A stretch of 64,000 bases of DNA. Origin: Jaltomata sinuosa. Taxonomy: Eukaryota; Streptophyta; Magnoliopsida; Solanales; Solanaceae. Under the pieces are notes generated by a model. The model saw nothing but the letters and a program-made list of their open reading frames with translations. It made no database searches and had not been told where the DNA came from. This document shows positions 1 through 10,225 of this stretch, piece by piece. The translations under genes were made by a program, and so were the position numbers. The stretch is from NCBI GenBank assembly GCA_003996215.1, contig QJPP01004047.1, forward strand, positions 123,626 through 187,625, read 5' to 3'. The number at the start of each line of letters is the position of its first letter. The stretch's first letter is position 1.

Positions 1-1774
1 TTACCGAATGCTGCTTCGCGACCTCTAACTCGTCCTCCTCAGCTGATATCGTTTTGTGCTTCCTCTTCTTTGATTTCTTTACCCCACTTTCACCTGCTTG
101 GGGTTCACTAATTTTCAGTGGCCGACCCATCAAATCCACTATCGTGGTTTCTTCGTCCAAGTCCACGAACTCCGAAGTCTCCTCATAAAGCGTTTTTTCT
201 TGCTTGAGGACTGTGATATCATTTTTCACCTTCTTTAGCTCCGCATCAAATCTCGCTAGGTCCGGGATGCTCATTTCATTTAGCCTTGCATCCATCCGGG
301 TTTCCATCGCATCGACCCTTGCGCGCAGCCCCTCAAATGGCTTCAGAGCCTCCCGTATTGCTTCATCAATGGTGGGTTTAAACAAGTCTGTCCATGCGGC
401 AATTTGTTTATCCAGTTGTTTCTGCTTTTGCACCATTTTGGCAAAATTTCGGGGGTTCATGTGATATTCTGGTGGTAGAGGAGGCCTTGCCGCAGTGCCA
501 GAGCTTTCAGCAGTAGCTCTCATTGTCTGTGAAGTTTTCGGATCAAACACCGCAAGTGGCATTTCTGTGCCTGATGGGGTGTCGGGTTCCTCGGAGGTGG
601 TTGTGGTTGGCTCTTTGAAGATCTGAGGCTTATGAATCCTCATTTCAAATTTAGTGTCATCCTTTGATTTGTCAATATTCTTCTTTGATGACGCTGTCAC
701 TTTCTTATCAATACCATCCCATATTGGCACCTCTGCACGCCTGCATAACTCAGTCACTAGACACGGGAACGGCAAAGACGAAGTAGTTTTTATGGCCCTG
801 GTACGCATCTCGTCTGCAATTATCATTCCGAAGTTGATGACGTACCCGGCTATCAAGCTTGCCACAAGGATGGCTCTTCCCTCATCCAAATTATTGTCTC
901 CTCCTGTTGGAAATAACCTGAACCGCACAACCGCCCACCAAAACTTGGCTACGAAGCTTAGTGATTGCTTCGATATCCGTCCCCTCTGAGTTAGCCAAGA
1001 TGGTGAGCCATCAGTCAATGTTCGGGCTAACTATGGTCTCTGTGAGTAGGCGTTGGAAATCTTGTCATGAAACTCTGGCATATCAGGTGGAGGGATGTAT
1101 TCAGGTCCAAAGAGGACTCTGTTGATCATTTCCCGTGAGATGTCCACTTGTTTACCCCGAACTGGCACCCTGTCCTGCCTTGGTGCTGATTTAACCCCTT
1201 TTCCTGGCTCACATTTTCTCTCCAACAGTGCCAAATAGTTGGCATAGAATTCCCGGACTAGTTCTGGATAATAGAATCCCGGGGGCGAACTCATCCACTC
1301 GAGCTGATACCTTTGAAACTGTGTCTGAAGAACTGGGTATTCAGGCAGATCCGTGGTCATGATTTGCACTTCTTCAGCTATCGGTCTTTTGTGGCTTCTC
1401 GACATCGTTTTGGTAAGACCATCAAGATAGTGCTTCTAAGCATCCTTAAATGCCCACCGGATCGACTCTCTTTCCATGGGTGCACTCCCTGCAATGTTGG
1501 TAGTTTCAGGACCACCTACATCCTTTGGATTGGGGCTGGAGCTATCACTTTCATTCGATCCACTACCGCTCCCCGACACACTGCTAGATGACCCACTCTC
1601 CTCTTCAGACTGGGAGACTTGGATGGTTCTTCGATTAACTAGCCTAGTTTGGTAAGTCGGGGCTGCAACTGCTTCTTCGTCGCTACTCGATTCATCTATT
1701 AGGGTCCGAGTTGTAGCGATCCTTTCTTTCTTCTTTTGTGCTTGACCGCGAGGCGGTTGTTGATTGGAGGCCAT
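1..1774 (-). pseudogene. Athila post-pol ORF (ORF2), plant transposon-protein type, broken and cut by window edge
   Basis: The reading frame starts at ATG 1774 (MASNQQPP) and stays in one frame to the window edge, broken by two in-frame TAG codons near 1436 and 1031. From the start it shows a basic N-terminus, a Ser/Asp/Glu-rich low-complexity stretch (roughly residues 25-90), then a folded-looking region with FYANY, VRGKQVDIS and LTDGSPSWL. It ends in a charged, coiled-coil-like tail rich in K, E and R (about 1-480). The VRGK...IN and LTDGSPSWL pattern resembles the putative plant transposon protein domain found after pol in many plant gypsy elements. That assignment is from memory of the family. 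The product's role is unknown; this position is often called env-like in Athila. An AG just before the ATG could be a splice acceptor. Confidence is good for the ORF, moderate for the family. Confidence 0.7.
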
Positions 1775-1841
1775 GTACCTGCACGAGAACAAGTTCGAAC
1801 ACATGAGAAAAGGATATACTAAACTGTCGCCACTGTCTTGG

Positions 1842-1983
1842 AGTGACGGTATGGGTGACGGTCCGTCACATGAGTGACGGACCGTCGCACCGGCCGTCAC
1901 TCTAAGACAGTGAACTGTTTTAACCTGACGGTTTAACTGACGGTTCGTCACATGTGTGACGGGCCATCGTGCCAACCGTCAAG
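1842..1983 (-). repeat. Second TGACGG/CCGTCA array, just upstream of ORF2 start
   Basis: Contains one exact palindrome (1856-1868) and several diverged copies such as TGACGGGCCATCG. It lies within about 70 bases upstream of ATG 1774 on the minus strand. If the putative splice pair 2286/1779 is real, this array is intronic. Confidence 0.7.
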
Positions 1984-2500
1984 TTGAGACAGCGTGTTTC
2001 ACTCTCTTTGAGGCATTTCCTCGAACACCTTGAGCTCGATTACGGGTTTTCTCCTTCTTTGTGGGATTTGGTTTCCCAAAGTCACCACCCATCATGTATT
2101 TGATCTCATGGGTTACTCAAGACTTCACCCATGTCACACTACGATTTCAAACAACAATAACACCCTTTCATACCCCACAACATTTACATTATCACAATTT
2201 CACAACTATACAAACCCAACAAGTTCCTCCGATAATTCGTACGGTTCTACTCAATAATTCCGACGAGGAAGAGTTTAGAATCATACCTTGATTTTGTTAG
2301 TGAGAAGAAATCGCTATTCCCTTTTGATTTATGTGAACCGATGGACAACTTAGCGGGAATTTGTTGGTTTCTTGCGTTTTGGACAAGGTGGAGAAAGGAC
2401 AATGGGGATTGGGACTTGCTTGGGGAAAAGAGGATTATTGTTTTAATGGAGGGTTGGATCTTGAGAGTATAATATGAGTGGGATGAAGGTGAAGATGATT

Positions 2501-2830
2501 TAATATATAACCGGGCGGGTCGGTTTGGTTTTGGGTCGGGTCGCCCAAGATTTTAAAAAAACACTTACCTGATGTGGTGGCCTGGTGTGACGGTCCGTCA
2601 ACTACTTGACGGTCCGTCACGTGGTGCGTCACAATTAGGCAGTGAGCCCTTGTGAGTCTCGTGGGTGACGGCCTGAAATGACGGTCCACCAAGTCCGTGA
2701 CGGTCCGTCACTCGTACCGTCAGTACCAAGAAGTGGGTATGAATATTCTGTCAACATGTGACGGTCCGTGTGACGGGCCGTCTTAGGCGTGACGGTCCGT
2801 CAACTGGAAACGTCACTCGTAGACAGAATC
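2501..2830 (-). promoter_or_regulatory. Candidate internal promoter of E1: palindrome array plus TATA-like box
   Basis: Exact TGACGGTCCGTCA palindromes lie at 2588-2600, 2607-2619, 2698-2710 and 2790-2802, with further half sites between them. On the minus strand an AT-rich TATA-like sequence (TTATATATTA, 2501-2510) follows about 80 bases downstream. The arrangement mirrors the Athila LTR promoters in this window, where a similar array precedes TATAAATA. TGACG is the core of plant as-1/TGA bZIP sites, so a TGA-factor-bound enhancer is one reading. Function is not shown. Confidence 0.45.
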
Positions 2831-2992
2831 GTGCTGTTACTTCCACCTTTTTATACCTGCACACTCAACGCACAAATTAACCATTTCTAACAAATCAAAT
2901 TTTCTAAGACTATAATACAACAACAATCTATGGGTTGCCTCCCATACAATGCCTGATTTAACGTCGCGGCACGACGCGGGTGTCTTGATTAC

Positions 2993-3391
2993 TCAGACTT
3001 TATCAAGATACACCAAAGACAGAACATGTACCTCCTCCGGGAGGCCCAGATATTGCTTTACCCTTTGCCCATTGGCTTTGAACAACTCACCATCGTTATT
3101 TTTGAGTTCGACCGCACCGGATGGGAACACTTGGTGTACTTTGAATGGTCTGAACCATTTGGATTTGAGTTTCCCGGGAAATAATTTGAACCTGGAGTTG
3201 AACAACAATACCAAGTCCCCAACCTTGAACTCCCTTCTCTCAATTTTCCTGTCATGGTACAGCTTCATTCGTTCCTTGTATAGAGCGGATCTCTCATATT
3301 CTCGCAATCGGAACTCGTCCATCTCATTCAATTGTTCCAACCTTAGTTCCGATGCCTCTTTCCAACTGAGATTAACTTTTTGAGCGCCCAA
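2993..3391 (-). pseudogene. E1 integrase C-terminal domain
   Basis: This frame encodes the end of Athila pol: the coiled segment LEQLNEMDEFRLREYERSALYK, then a KVGDLVLLFNSR...LFPGKLKSKW motif that matches the DNA-binding GPY/F-like C-terminal fold of gypsy integrases, ending in LSLVYLDKV. It is offset from the catalytic-core frame (3343-3729) by a frameshift near 3380. The last codons and the sequence after the stop recur in E5 at about 54918, so E5 keeps the very end of pol although it lost everything before it. In the intact family this domain helps insert cDNA into the host chromosome. Confidence 0.8.
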
Positions 3392-3729
3392 AGGGCCTTG
3401 TGCTCAAGTTCCACGGGCAAGTGACAAGCTTTACCAAAAACAAATTGGTAAGAAGACATACCTATTGGCGTCTTAAATGCTGTTCGGTACGCCCAGAGTG
3501 CGTCATCCAGCTTTCTAGCCCAATCTCGCTGGTTCACATTCACAGACTTAGCCAAGATCTCTTTAATTTCTCGGTTCAACACCTCGACTTGCCCACTGGT
3601 TTGGGGGTGATAAGGTGTGGCTACCTTGTGTTGCTTCACTCCATATTTTGCTAGAGCAGCCCGGAACACCTTATTACAAAAATGTGAACCTCCATCACTG
3701 ATGATTGTGCGAGGGGTGCAACCGAGCAA
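3343..3729 (-). pseudogene. E1 integrase catalytic core, C-terminal half
   Basis: Reads IISDGGSHFCNKVF (second catalytic Asp), then YHPQTSGQVEVLNREIK with the catalytic Glu, then WAYRTAFKTPIGMSSYQFVFGKACHLPVELEHKA, the usual Athila core ending. The first catalytic Asp lies in the upstream ORF (3695-4984). The two are separated by a one-base frameshift near 3720-3740, and a second frameshift near 3380 separates this piece from the C-terminal domain. All three catalytic residues of the D,D,E set are present but spread over broken frames. Confidence 0.85.
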
Positions 3730-4984
3730 AGATATTTCTTTTTAAAAATGCCACCACACTTCTCTCTTTGTTATCGGCCAAAGCAACCGCCTCTACCCAC
3801 TTAGAAACATAATCCACCGCTACCAAGATGTAACGGTTCCCATAAGAGCTTTCAAAAGGGCCCATGAAATCTATTCCCCATACATCGAACAACTCAACCT
3901 CCAAAATAGTGGACATGGGTAGCTCTTGTCGGCGAGAGATTGCTCCTCTTCGTTGGCATTGATCACAGAACTTGGCAAATTCATAGGAATCTTTCTGGAT
4001 TGTCGGCCAATAGTACCCACACTGTAAGATTTTTTGGGCAGTTCGATTACCCGCATGATGTCCTCCAACTGGTGACGAATGGCAAGCTTGCAAGATGCTT
4101 GTCATTTCCACTTCCGGTACACATCTCCTCACTATGTTGTCAGCACAGAACCAGAATAAATATGGCTCATCCCAGAAAAACTTACTTGCATCATGGAGAA
4201 ACTTCTTTTTCTGGTGGAAGTTCAAATCTTCCGGGATCATGTCACTCACCGCATAATTTGCGAAGTCAGTATACCAAGGCACCATATCAAGTGACGCAGC
4301 CATCACCTGCTCATCCGGGAATGCATCATCAATTTCCGGTTCATCTATTACATTCTCTTCCCTCTCAAGCCTGGACAGATGATCCGCTACCTGGTTCTCA
4401 CACCCTTTTCGATCTTTGACTTCAAAGTCAAATTCCTGCAACAATAGCACCCATTGGATTAGTCGAGGTTTTGCATCCTTTTTGGTCATCAGATACCTCA
4501 AGGCTGCATGATCTGTGTGCACCACCACTTTTGTACCAAGTAGGTATGCTCTGAATTTCTCAAAAGCGTATACAACAGCCAACAACGCCTGTTCAGTCAC
4601 TGTGTAGTTCTTTTGCGCCCCATTTAATGCTTTACTAGCATAATAGATGGGGTGGAAAAGTTTATCTCGCTTCTGTCCCAGAACAGCTCCAAGCGCAACA
4701 CCACTCGCATCGCACATTACTTCGAATGGTTTGGACCAATCCGGGGCAATTATAATAGGAGCATCCACTAACTTTTCTTTCAGGCATTCAAACGCCCTCA
4801 AACACTCAGCATCAAATACAAACTTTGTCTCCTTTTCAAGCAACTTGCACAGTGGGGTAGCAACCTTAGAGAAATCTTTGATGAATCTTCGGTAGAAACC
4901 CGCATGACCAAGAAAGCTCCTCACACCCTTTACTGAAATGGGTGGAGGTAGTTTCTCGATGACTTCTATCTTGGCTCTATCCAC
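3695..4984 (-). pseudogene. E1 RT end, RNase H and integrase N-terminus
   Basis: A 429-residue open stretch. It begins with the RT connection (EKLPPPISVKGVRSFLGHAGFYRRFIKDF), followed by RNase H (about residues 90-210) with DASGVALGAVL, TEQALLAVVYAFEKFR, HTDHAALRYL and NQVADHLSR. Then come the integrase zinc-binding HHCC segment (HHAGNRTAQKIL to CDQCQRRG, about 315-350) and the first catalytic Asp in VWGIDFMGPF (about 370). The stop separating it from the upstream ORF (near 4985) is a single in-frame TAG at a position that is coding in the family. The downstream end is a frameshift. RNase H would remove the RNA template strand after minus-strand synthesis. Confidence 0.88.
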
Positions 4985-7567
4985 CTATAGACCTCTCATC
5001 GATATTTTGTGCCCTAATACAATGCCATCTTTCACCATGAAATGGCATTTCTCCCAATTCAGCACGAGGTTTGACTCTTCACACCTTTGCAATGCCTGAC
5101 CCAGATTAGCAAAGCAATCATCAAATGCATCACCTACTACCGAAAAGTCATCCATGAAGACTTCCAATGTGTTCTCCACCATATCAGAAAAGATAGACAT
5201 CATGCATCTTTGGAATGTTGCAGGAGCATTGCAAAGACCAAAGGGCATACGTCTAAAAGCAAACGTACCATAGGGGCAGGTGAAAGTGGTCTTCTCCTGA
5301 TCTTCCGGGGCGATAGATATTTGGTTGTACCCCGAATATCCATATAAAAAGCAATACCAACCTCTTCCAGCCAATCTATCCAGCATATGATCCATAAAGG
5401 ACATAGGGAAATGATCACGGAGAGTACATGAGTTTAGCTTCCGGTAATCCATACAGACTCGCCAGCCCGTGACAGGTCTTAATGGAATCAGTTCATTTTT
5501 GTCATTTGCTACCACAGTCATTCCTCCCTTCTTAGGAACACATTGCACTGGGCTTACCCATTTGCTATTGGAGATTGGGTAAACCACTCCAGCATCGAGC
5601 CATTTGATGATCTTTTTCTTCACCACCTCTTGCATTGGCGGATTCAGTCTCCGCTGGTGCTCAGTGGTGGGAGTGAAATTTTCTTCTAGCTGTATCTTAT
5701 GAGTACAAATGCCTGGTGGGATGCCAATAATATCTACAATGGTCCAGCCGATTGCTCTCTTGTGTCTCCTCAGAGTGGATAATAACGCTTCAACTTGAGA
5801 TTGCACAAGGTCTGTCGCGATGATTACCGGTAAGGTATCTTTGTCACCCAAAAATGCATACTTCAGATGGCCTGGCAACTCTTTCAACTCTAATACTGGC
5901 GCTTCCTCAATAGAAGGCTTTGCAGGAGGTGTCGGTCTGTTCTTTAAATCGAGATCCAATTTCTTTGGGGCGTAACCATATGACCCTATTCCAACCACAG
6001 CATTTACAATTTCCTCATAATCTTCGACGCCATCATCATCGAAGTTCATCATGACTGCTGTCAATGTCTCTACAGCAAGTCTCTCTTCAATAGAAACAAT
6101 CACATCAGATTCTGCAACAACATCAATAACCAAGATGACATTCATGTCCCTCAGTTGCCTCATTGATCTGCACACATTAAACTTCACTACCTCATCGTTC
6201 AACCTGAAAGTCAAATCGTTGCTCTCCATATCTACTAATACTCTTCCGGTTGCCAAGAAGGGTCGTCCCAAAATAATAGGGACTTCAAAGTCTACCTCGC
6301 AGCCCAAAATCACGAAGTCTGCCGGAAAGATAAACTTCCCCACCTTCACAAGTACATCATACAGAATACCAACCGGGCATTTCACCGATCTGTCAGCCAT
6401 CAATAATCTCATAGTTGTCAGTTTGGGGGCTCCTAAGCCCAACTGCCGGTAGATGGCTAACGACATCAAGTTTATGCTAGCCCCCAAGTCACAAAGAGCC
6501 TTTGCAAAGTTAAACTCCCCTATGGTGCAAGGAATAGTGAACGCACCCGGGTCTTCTTTCTTTTGGACTAGCGACCTTGATGAAATGGCGCTACAATGGT
6601 GGAGGTTGTCTTCCGGTTCAAAACTTACCGACCTCTTCTTTGTGATCAAGTCCTTCATAAACTTGGCATAACCAGGCATTTGTTCAAGCATATCCACCAG
6701 AGGGATGTTTACTGATATCTGTTTTAGCATGGTCATGAAGTTCAGGAACTTGCTATCTTCCACTTTCTTCTTCAACCGTTGTGGGAAAGGAGGTGGTGGC
6801 CGAGGCATCATAGTTGGAAGTTTTTCAACTTCCTTGCTTTTATCTGTGAGCACTTGAGTAGCATCTTCTTCCGCACCGGGTTTTTCAACAGACACTTTCA
6901 CACCCTCATCGACCATATTTTTAGCATCTACTAACTCATCTTTCTCAGCAACACTATCTTTCTGGGTCTGAATTACCGGATGTGATTTCGATAATGTCTT
7001 ACCTCTTCTGGTGGTGATTGCCATATAATTTCTGTCGTTTCTCAGGTTTTGAATGGTGTCACTCAGCAATGTTCCAGCTTTCCTTTGATTTAGAGACGCC
7101 GAGACTTGACTCATTTGTTGCTCTAACTGCTTGATTGAGGTGGAATGAGAATTAACCAACTGACTCAATGATGATAATTCAGATTTCATTTCCTTGACTC
7201 CGGAGTCAGTAGATTCTACCTTCAACAACATCTTTGCCATCATATTCTCTAACTTGGACGTCCCTGTATCATTGCTACTTCTTTCTCGGTTACCAGGTGG
7301 TACGTACAACCCACCTCTATCTGTTTTATTCATCCAGTTCCCCTGATCACGGTCTCTGTAGCCAGCTTTTTCATAGTAGTTATCCTTCTGATAGTTCTGA
7401 CCTTGGTTTCCCTGGCCATTAGCCTGGAAACCCCCCAAATAATTTGCCTCCTCATCAGACTCGAACTCTGCTGCTCTACTTTGGGAACCCACAACTTTCA
7501 CTTTCTCCATGTCTCCAGATAGCAAATGTTTTGTCAATAGGTCCATTTGCGGTTTCAAATGGGCCAT
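4985..7567 (-). pseudogene. E1 gag C-terminus, aspartic protease and reverse transcriptase
   Basis: An 860-residue open stretch in the same frame as gag (7598-8440), separated from it by one in-frame TAA. Roughly: residues 1-100 are Gln/Gly/Asn-rich gag; 105-165 is a likely coiled coil (KLENMMAKMLLKVES to LEQQMSQVSASL); 265-300 is the HINIP-like block before protease. The retropepsin motif CDLGASINLM is near 360 with ILGRPFLA near 435. RT runs from about 650 with CMDYRKLN, YGYSGYNQISIAPEDQEKT, MPFGLCNAPATFQRCM and the catalytic FMDDF near 805. The protease uses DLG where retroviruses have DSG or DTG; this variant is usual in Athila. RT sequence is complete through the catalytic aspartates. 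Confidence 0.9.
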
Positions 7568-7597
7568 ATCTTGGTCCCACTCTTCCTCTCTCCTGTG

Positions 7598-8440
7598 TTA
7601 TTCTGCTGACATACCGACTGCATGAGTGCTAGCAGCCATCTCTGTGTCCCGTGTATGCCAGGCCCTGTTGGTTTTAGTGAGCCGATCCAAAATAGTTGTG
7701 GCATCGATAAAAGTGAGACCCATAAACGCTCCACCTGCTGCATTATCCAGTGTCGGCTTGGTAGCCGAATTTAGTGCCCTATAAAATGTCTGCATCAGAA
7801 AATTATCGGTCAACTGGTGGTTAGGGCATTGTGTCAGCTTCTTCTTGAACCGCAACCACATCTCATGTAACGCCTCATGAGGTTGTTGTCTGAAATTGCT
7901 AATTTCATCCCTCAACTGTATCATCCTAGAGGGAGGAAAGAACCTTTCTAGGAAAGCTCCTTTCAACTCTCCCCAGGTTGCAATAGAGTCGGGGGTTAGC
8001 TCTGTCAACCATAGCGCTGCCTCATCAGATAGAGACAATGGAAACAACCTGAGTCTAATCGCGGTCTGACTTACTCCAGGCAATTCGAATGACTTGCAGA
8101 TACCCACAAAGTTCATCAGGTGTCGGTTTGGATCATCACCAGCCATACCACGGAACAATCCCTTTAAGTTAAATAGTTGGAGCATTGTGCTAGTTATGTT
8201 GAACTTGGCACCGGGCGCTAGTGGAGGAAGAATAATGGCGCCTGTAGTGCCAACTCCGTCTAATGCAGTATCATCCTCTATATCTTCGGCATTTAAGTGA
8301 TGCTGATCTTGTTGAGCCTGTTGTTCTGCAGCGAGCCTTGCTGCCTCCGTTTGTTGTGCATTCATGGTTTGTCTTAGCGTTCTTGCGAGCTCGGGGTCGT
8401 AGGATAATATTGGTTCACCCGAGCGTCGGGTACTTGGCAT
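7598..8440 (-). pseudogene. E1 gag N-terminal part (capsid-like)
   Basis: The ATG at 8440 gives MPSTRRSGEPILSYDPELARTL. An upstream in-frame TTG makes the open frame slightly longer, but an AUG start is more likely in a plant. The central part (about residues 75-240) matches the retrotransposon gag domain: FELPGVSQTAIRLRLFPLSLSDEAALWLTEL, WGELKGAFLERFFPP, EMWLRFKKKLTQCPNH. It ends at an in-frame TAA near 7598 where E2 has a Gln codon. Gag would form the cytoplasmic particle. A pyrimidine-rich AG lies about 15 bases upstream of the AUG, as in E2 and E4. Confidence 0.85.
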
Positions 8441-8545
8441 GCACAACTCAGTACCCTGTAGAAAACAAAAACAACAAATAAAAGTAAAATCAGGAAATAT
8501 GACTAAGAGTCAAATAAATACACCAAACTTAATAAGCAACCGTAT

Positions 8546-8563
8546 TCCCTGGCAACGACGCCA
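8546..8563 (-). other. E1 primer binding site, tRNA-Asp type, mutated
   Basis: On the minus strand this reads TGGCGTCGTTGCCAGGGA, two mismatches from the E2/E4 PBS TGGCGCCGTTGCCGGGGA, which would pair with the 3' end of tRNA-Asp. It lies 5 bases inside the LTR edge at 8569, the normal PBS position. The tRNA identity is from family knowledge of Athila. Confidence 0.8.
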
Positions 8564-8568
8564 AAATT

Positions 8569-8767
8569 TGATACGCCCAAATTACAACTCCAATTACGAA
8601 ACGTAAGCAGTCGTCATCAAATATAGAACCCAACAGAGGTTGGGGTCGATCCCACAGGGAATAAGGTGCAAATTAGGTCGTTCGTGACTTATTTGACTAG
8701 TGGTCGATAGTTTCCGGTAAATGGGGGGGTTTTGTGAAATCAATATTTGAACAAAGCAACTAATAAC
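8569..8767 (-). repeat. E1 5' LTR, U5-side piece (left of E2)
   Basis: On the minus strand this is the last roughly 200 bases of the 5' LTR, ending ...GGGCGTATCA next to the PBS. It continues at 15570-16852 after E2. The E2 target duplication ATAAC lies at 8763-8767 and 15565-15569. Confidence 0.85.
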
Positions 8768-10097
8768 TGATGTGCCGCTAATTTACGGCACTTTCGACTC
8801 CTTTTTACTAAGAACAATCGTACATTTTCAAGCAACCATTGTTGTTTTTGATGTTTTTATGTTGTATTTGTAGGAAATGGAAACAAACACGGAAACGGAC
8901 GGAAATACGCGAAAAAGAACATTCTGGATAAGAGTGACGGTTCAGGTGACGGTCCGTCAAGGGTGTGACAGTCCGTCACCCAAACCGTCACACCAAGGCA
9001 GCAGCCAAGGCAGCACCACTGCCTAAGGGTGACGGTCCAGGCGACGGTCTGTCAACCCTGTGACGGTCCGTCACCCCAAGCCGTCACACTTAGGCAGTCC
9101 GCGACGCGGAATCCGAGCGTTTTTGGGATTGATTTCCTAGACTCCTATAAATACCCTATGTTAGGTTTATTTTACACATTACCTTTCCAATAGTTTTTAC
9201 ACACGTTACTAAATAATTTTAGGAGTTTTAGTCGACTTGGAGAGCAAGAAACACGTTTTCTACTTCTTGAATTCGTGTTCTTGAATCGTTCTTGGGATTT
9301 TGTTGTTCTGGCTCTTGGATTAATTAAAGATTGTTTTCAATACATTGTAAGGATCTCTTTTCTTTATTATGAATATTGCTTTCTTTTGTTCTTCTACAAG
9401 CATGAGTAACTAAACCTCCCACAACTAGGGTTGTGGGAGCCATGGCAAACGTAGCGATATAAATTCCGGGTAGCGTTGGGTTCAATATATGTATTGTCAC
9501 GTTGTTAATCATTCATTATTTAATGTTTTCTAGTGGTTGCAAACATTAGAACATGCCTAGGTTTAAGTTTGCTTGAGTAAAGAGATTAAAACCGGAAAAC
9601 TTGATTAACAACAAGGATTCGAGACTACTAACTCTCGTCTAATGATTAATGTTGTAACTAGATTAATCTACTTGATGTTTAGGATTGAAATCTAAAAAGC
9701 ACATCTTTTCGAGGTCGAGAGAATAGAAAAAGAAATTTGTTTATTTGGTCGAGAGACGTTTAGACGATACCATTAATTCAATCACATCGTGACACACACA
9801 TAAAAAGAACCCGGTTAAGCCTAGAATCGACATTGTTACCAACGCCATGGTAAACACTTCCCTAGTTCATTCTCCTATTGATTATTTCTCATACGTTAAT
9901 TGTTTGTTTTTGTTTACAATTTGATTACGCAAAACCCCCCCTTTTACCGGAAACTATTGACGACTAGTCACTTAATTCACTAACGACTTAATTCTCACCA
10001 TATTCTCTGTCGGATTCGACCCCAACCTAGTTGGGTTCTATATTTGACTACGACCGCTTACGCTTCGTTAATTCGAGGTGTAGTTTGGGCGTTATCA
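8768..10097 (+). repeat. E2 5' LTR
   Basis: 1330 bp, TGAT...ATCA. The start can fold (GTGCCG pairing with CGGCAC within 20 bases). U3 holds the TGACGG/CCGTCA array, followed by TATAAATA at 9146-9153. R/U5 contains a perfect 10-bp hairpin (CTCCCACAAC/GTTGTGGGAG, 9416-9439). A 62-codon frame antisense to U5 (9324-9512) also occurs in the related LTRs, but I do not call it a gene. Confidence 0.93.
8938..9153 (+). promoter_or_regulatory. E2 5' LTR promoter: TGACGG-W-CCGTCA array and TATA box
   Basis: Palindromes occur at 8947-8959 and 9061-9073 (exact TGACGGTCCGTCA), with one-base variants at 8966-8978 and around 9042-9054, and extra TGACGG half sites between. TATAAATA is at 9146-9153, about 70 bases downstream of the last palindrome. 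The same layout recurs in the other Athila LTRs of this window. TGACG matches the core of plant TGA/as-1 bZIP sites; binding is inference. Confidence 0.7.
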
Positions 10098-10102
10098 AAA
10101 AG

Positions 10103-10120
10103 TGGCGCCGTTGCCGGGGA
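10103..10120 (+). other. E2 primer binding site (tRNA-Asp type)
   Basis: TGGCGCCGTTGCCGGGGA, 5 bases after the LTR end (AAAAG spacer). This is the complement expected for the 3' end of tRNA-Asp and is the usual Athila primer site. Confidence 0.9.
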
Positions 10121-10225
10121 ATACGGTTGTTAATTAAGTCTGGTGTGTTTATTTGACTCTTAGTCATAATTTCCTGCTTTACGTTTATTTGTTGTTTTTG
10201 TCTTTGACAGGGTACACAGTTGTGC

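Larger units (their letters stand above)
1775..2992 (-). other. E1 noncoding region between pol and ORF2
   Basis: About 1.2 kb without a convincing gene. Read on the minus strand it holds, after the pol stop, a conserved block around 2940-2993 that recurs in E5, then a TGACGG/CCGTCA palindrome array (2588-2830), an AT-rich TATA-like stretch (2501-2510), a pyrimidine-rich leader with a possible splice donor near 2286, a second palindrome array (1842-1983) and a possible splice acceptor at about 1779. The order looks like a promoter plus 5' untranslated leader for ORF2. This is inference from sequence only. Confidence 0.5.

Noticed and set aside
2030..2291. Plus-strand open frames in the E1 noncoding region
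   Set aside because: Low-complexity composition, no recognisable domain, and they lie antisense to the putative ORF2 leader.
9324..9512. 62-codon open frame antisense to the Athila LTR U5, also at 14789-14977, 29820-30008, 31176-31364 and 36754-36942
   Set aside because: The LTR copies are near-identical young repeats, so shared openness needs no selection. The E5 copies are broken and the E1 version has diverged in sequence and length.
10103..10120. tRNA gene suggested by the sequence complementary to tRNA-Asp
   Set aside because: Only the 18-base primer-complementary segment is present, placed as a PBS. No cloverleaf surrounds it.
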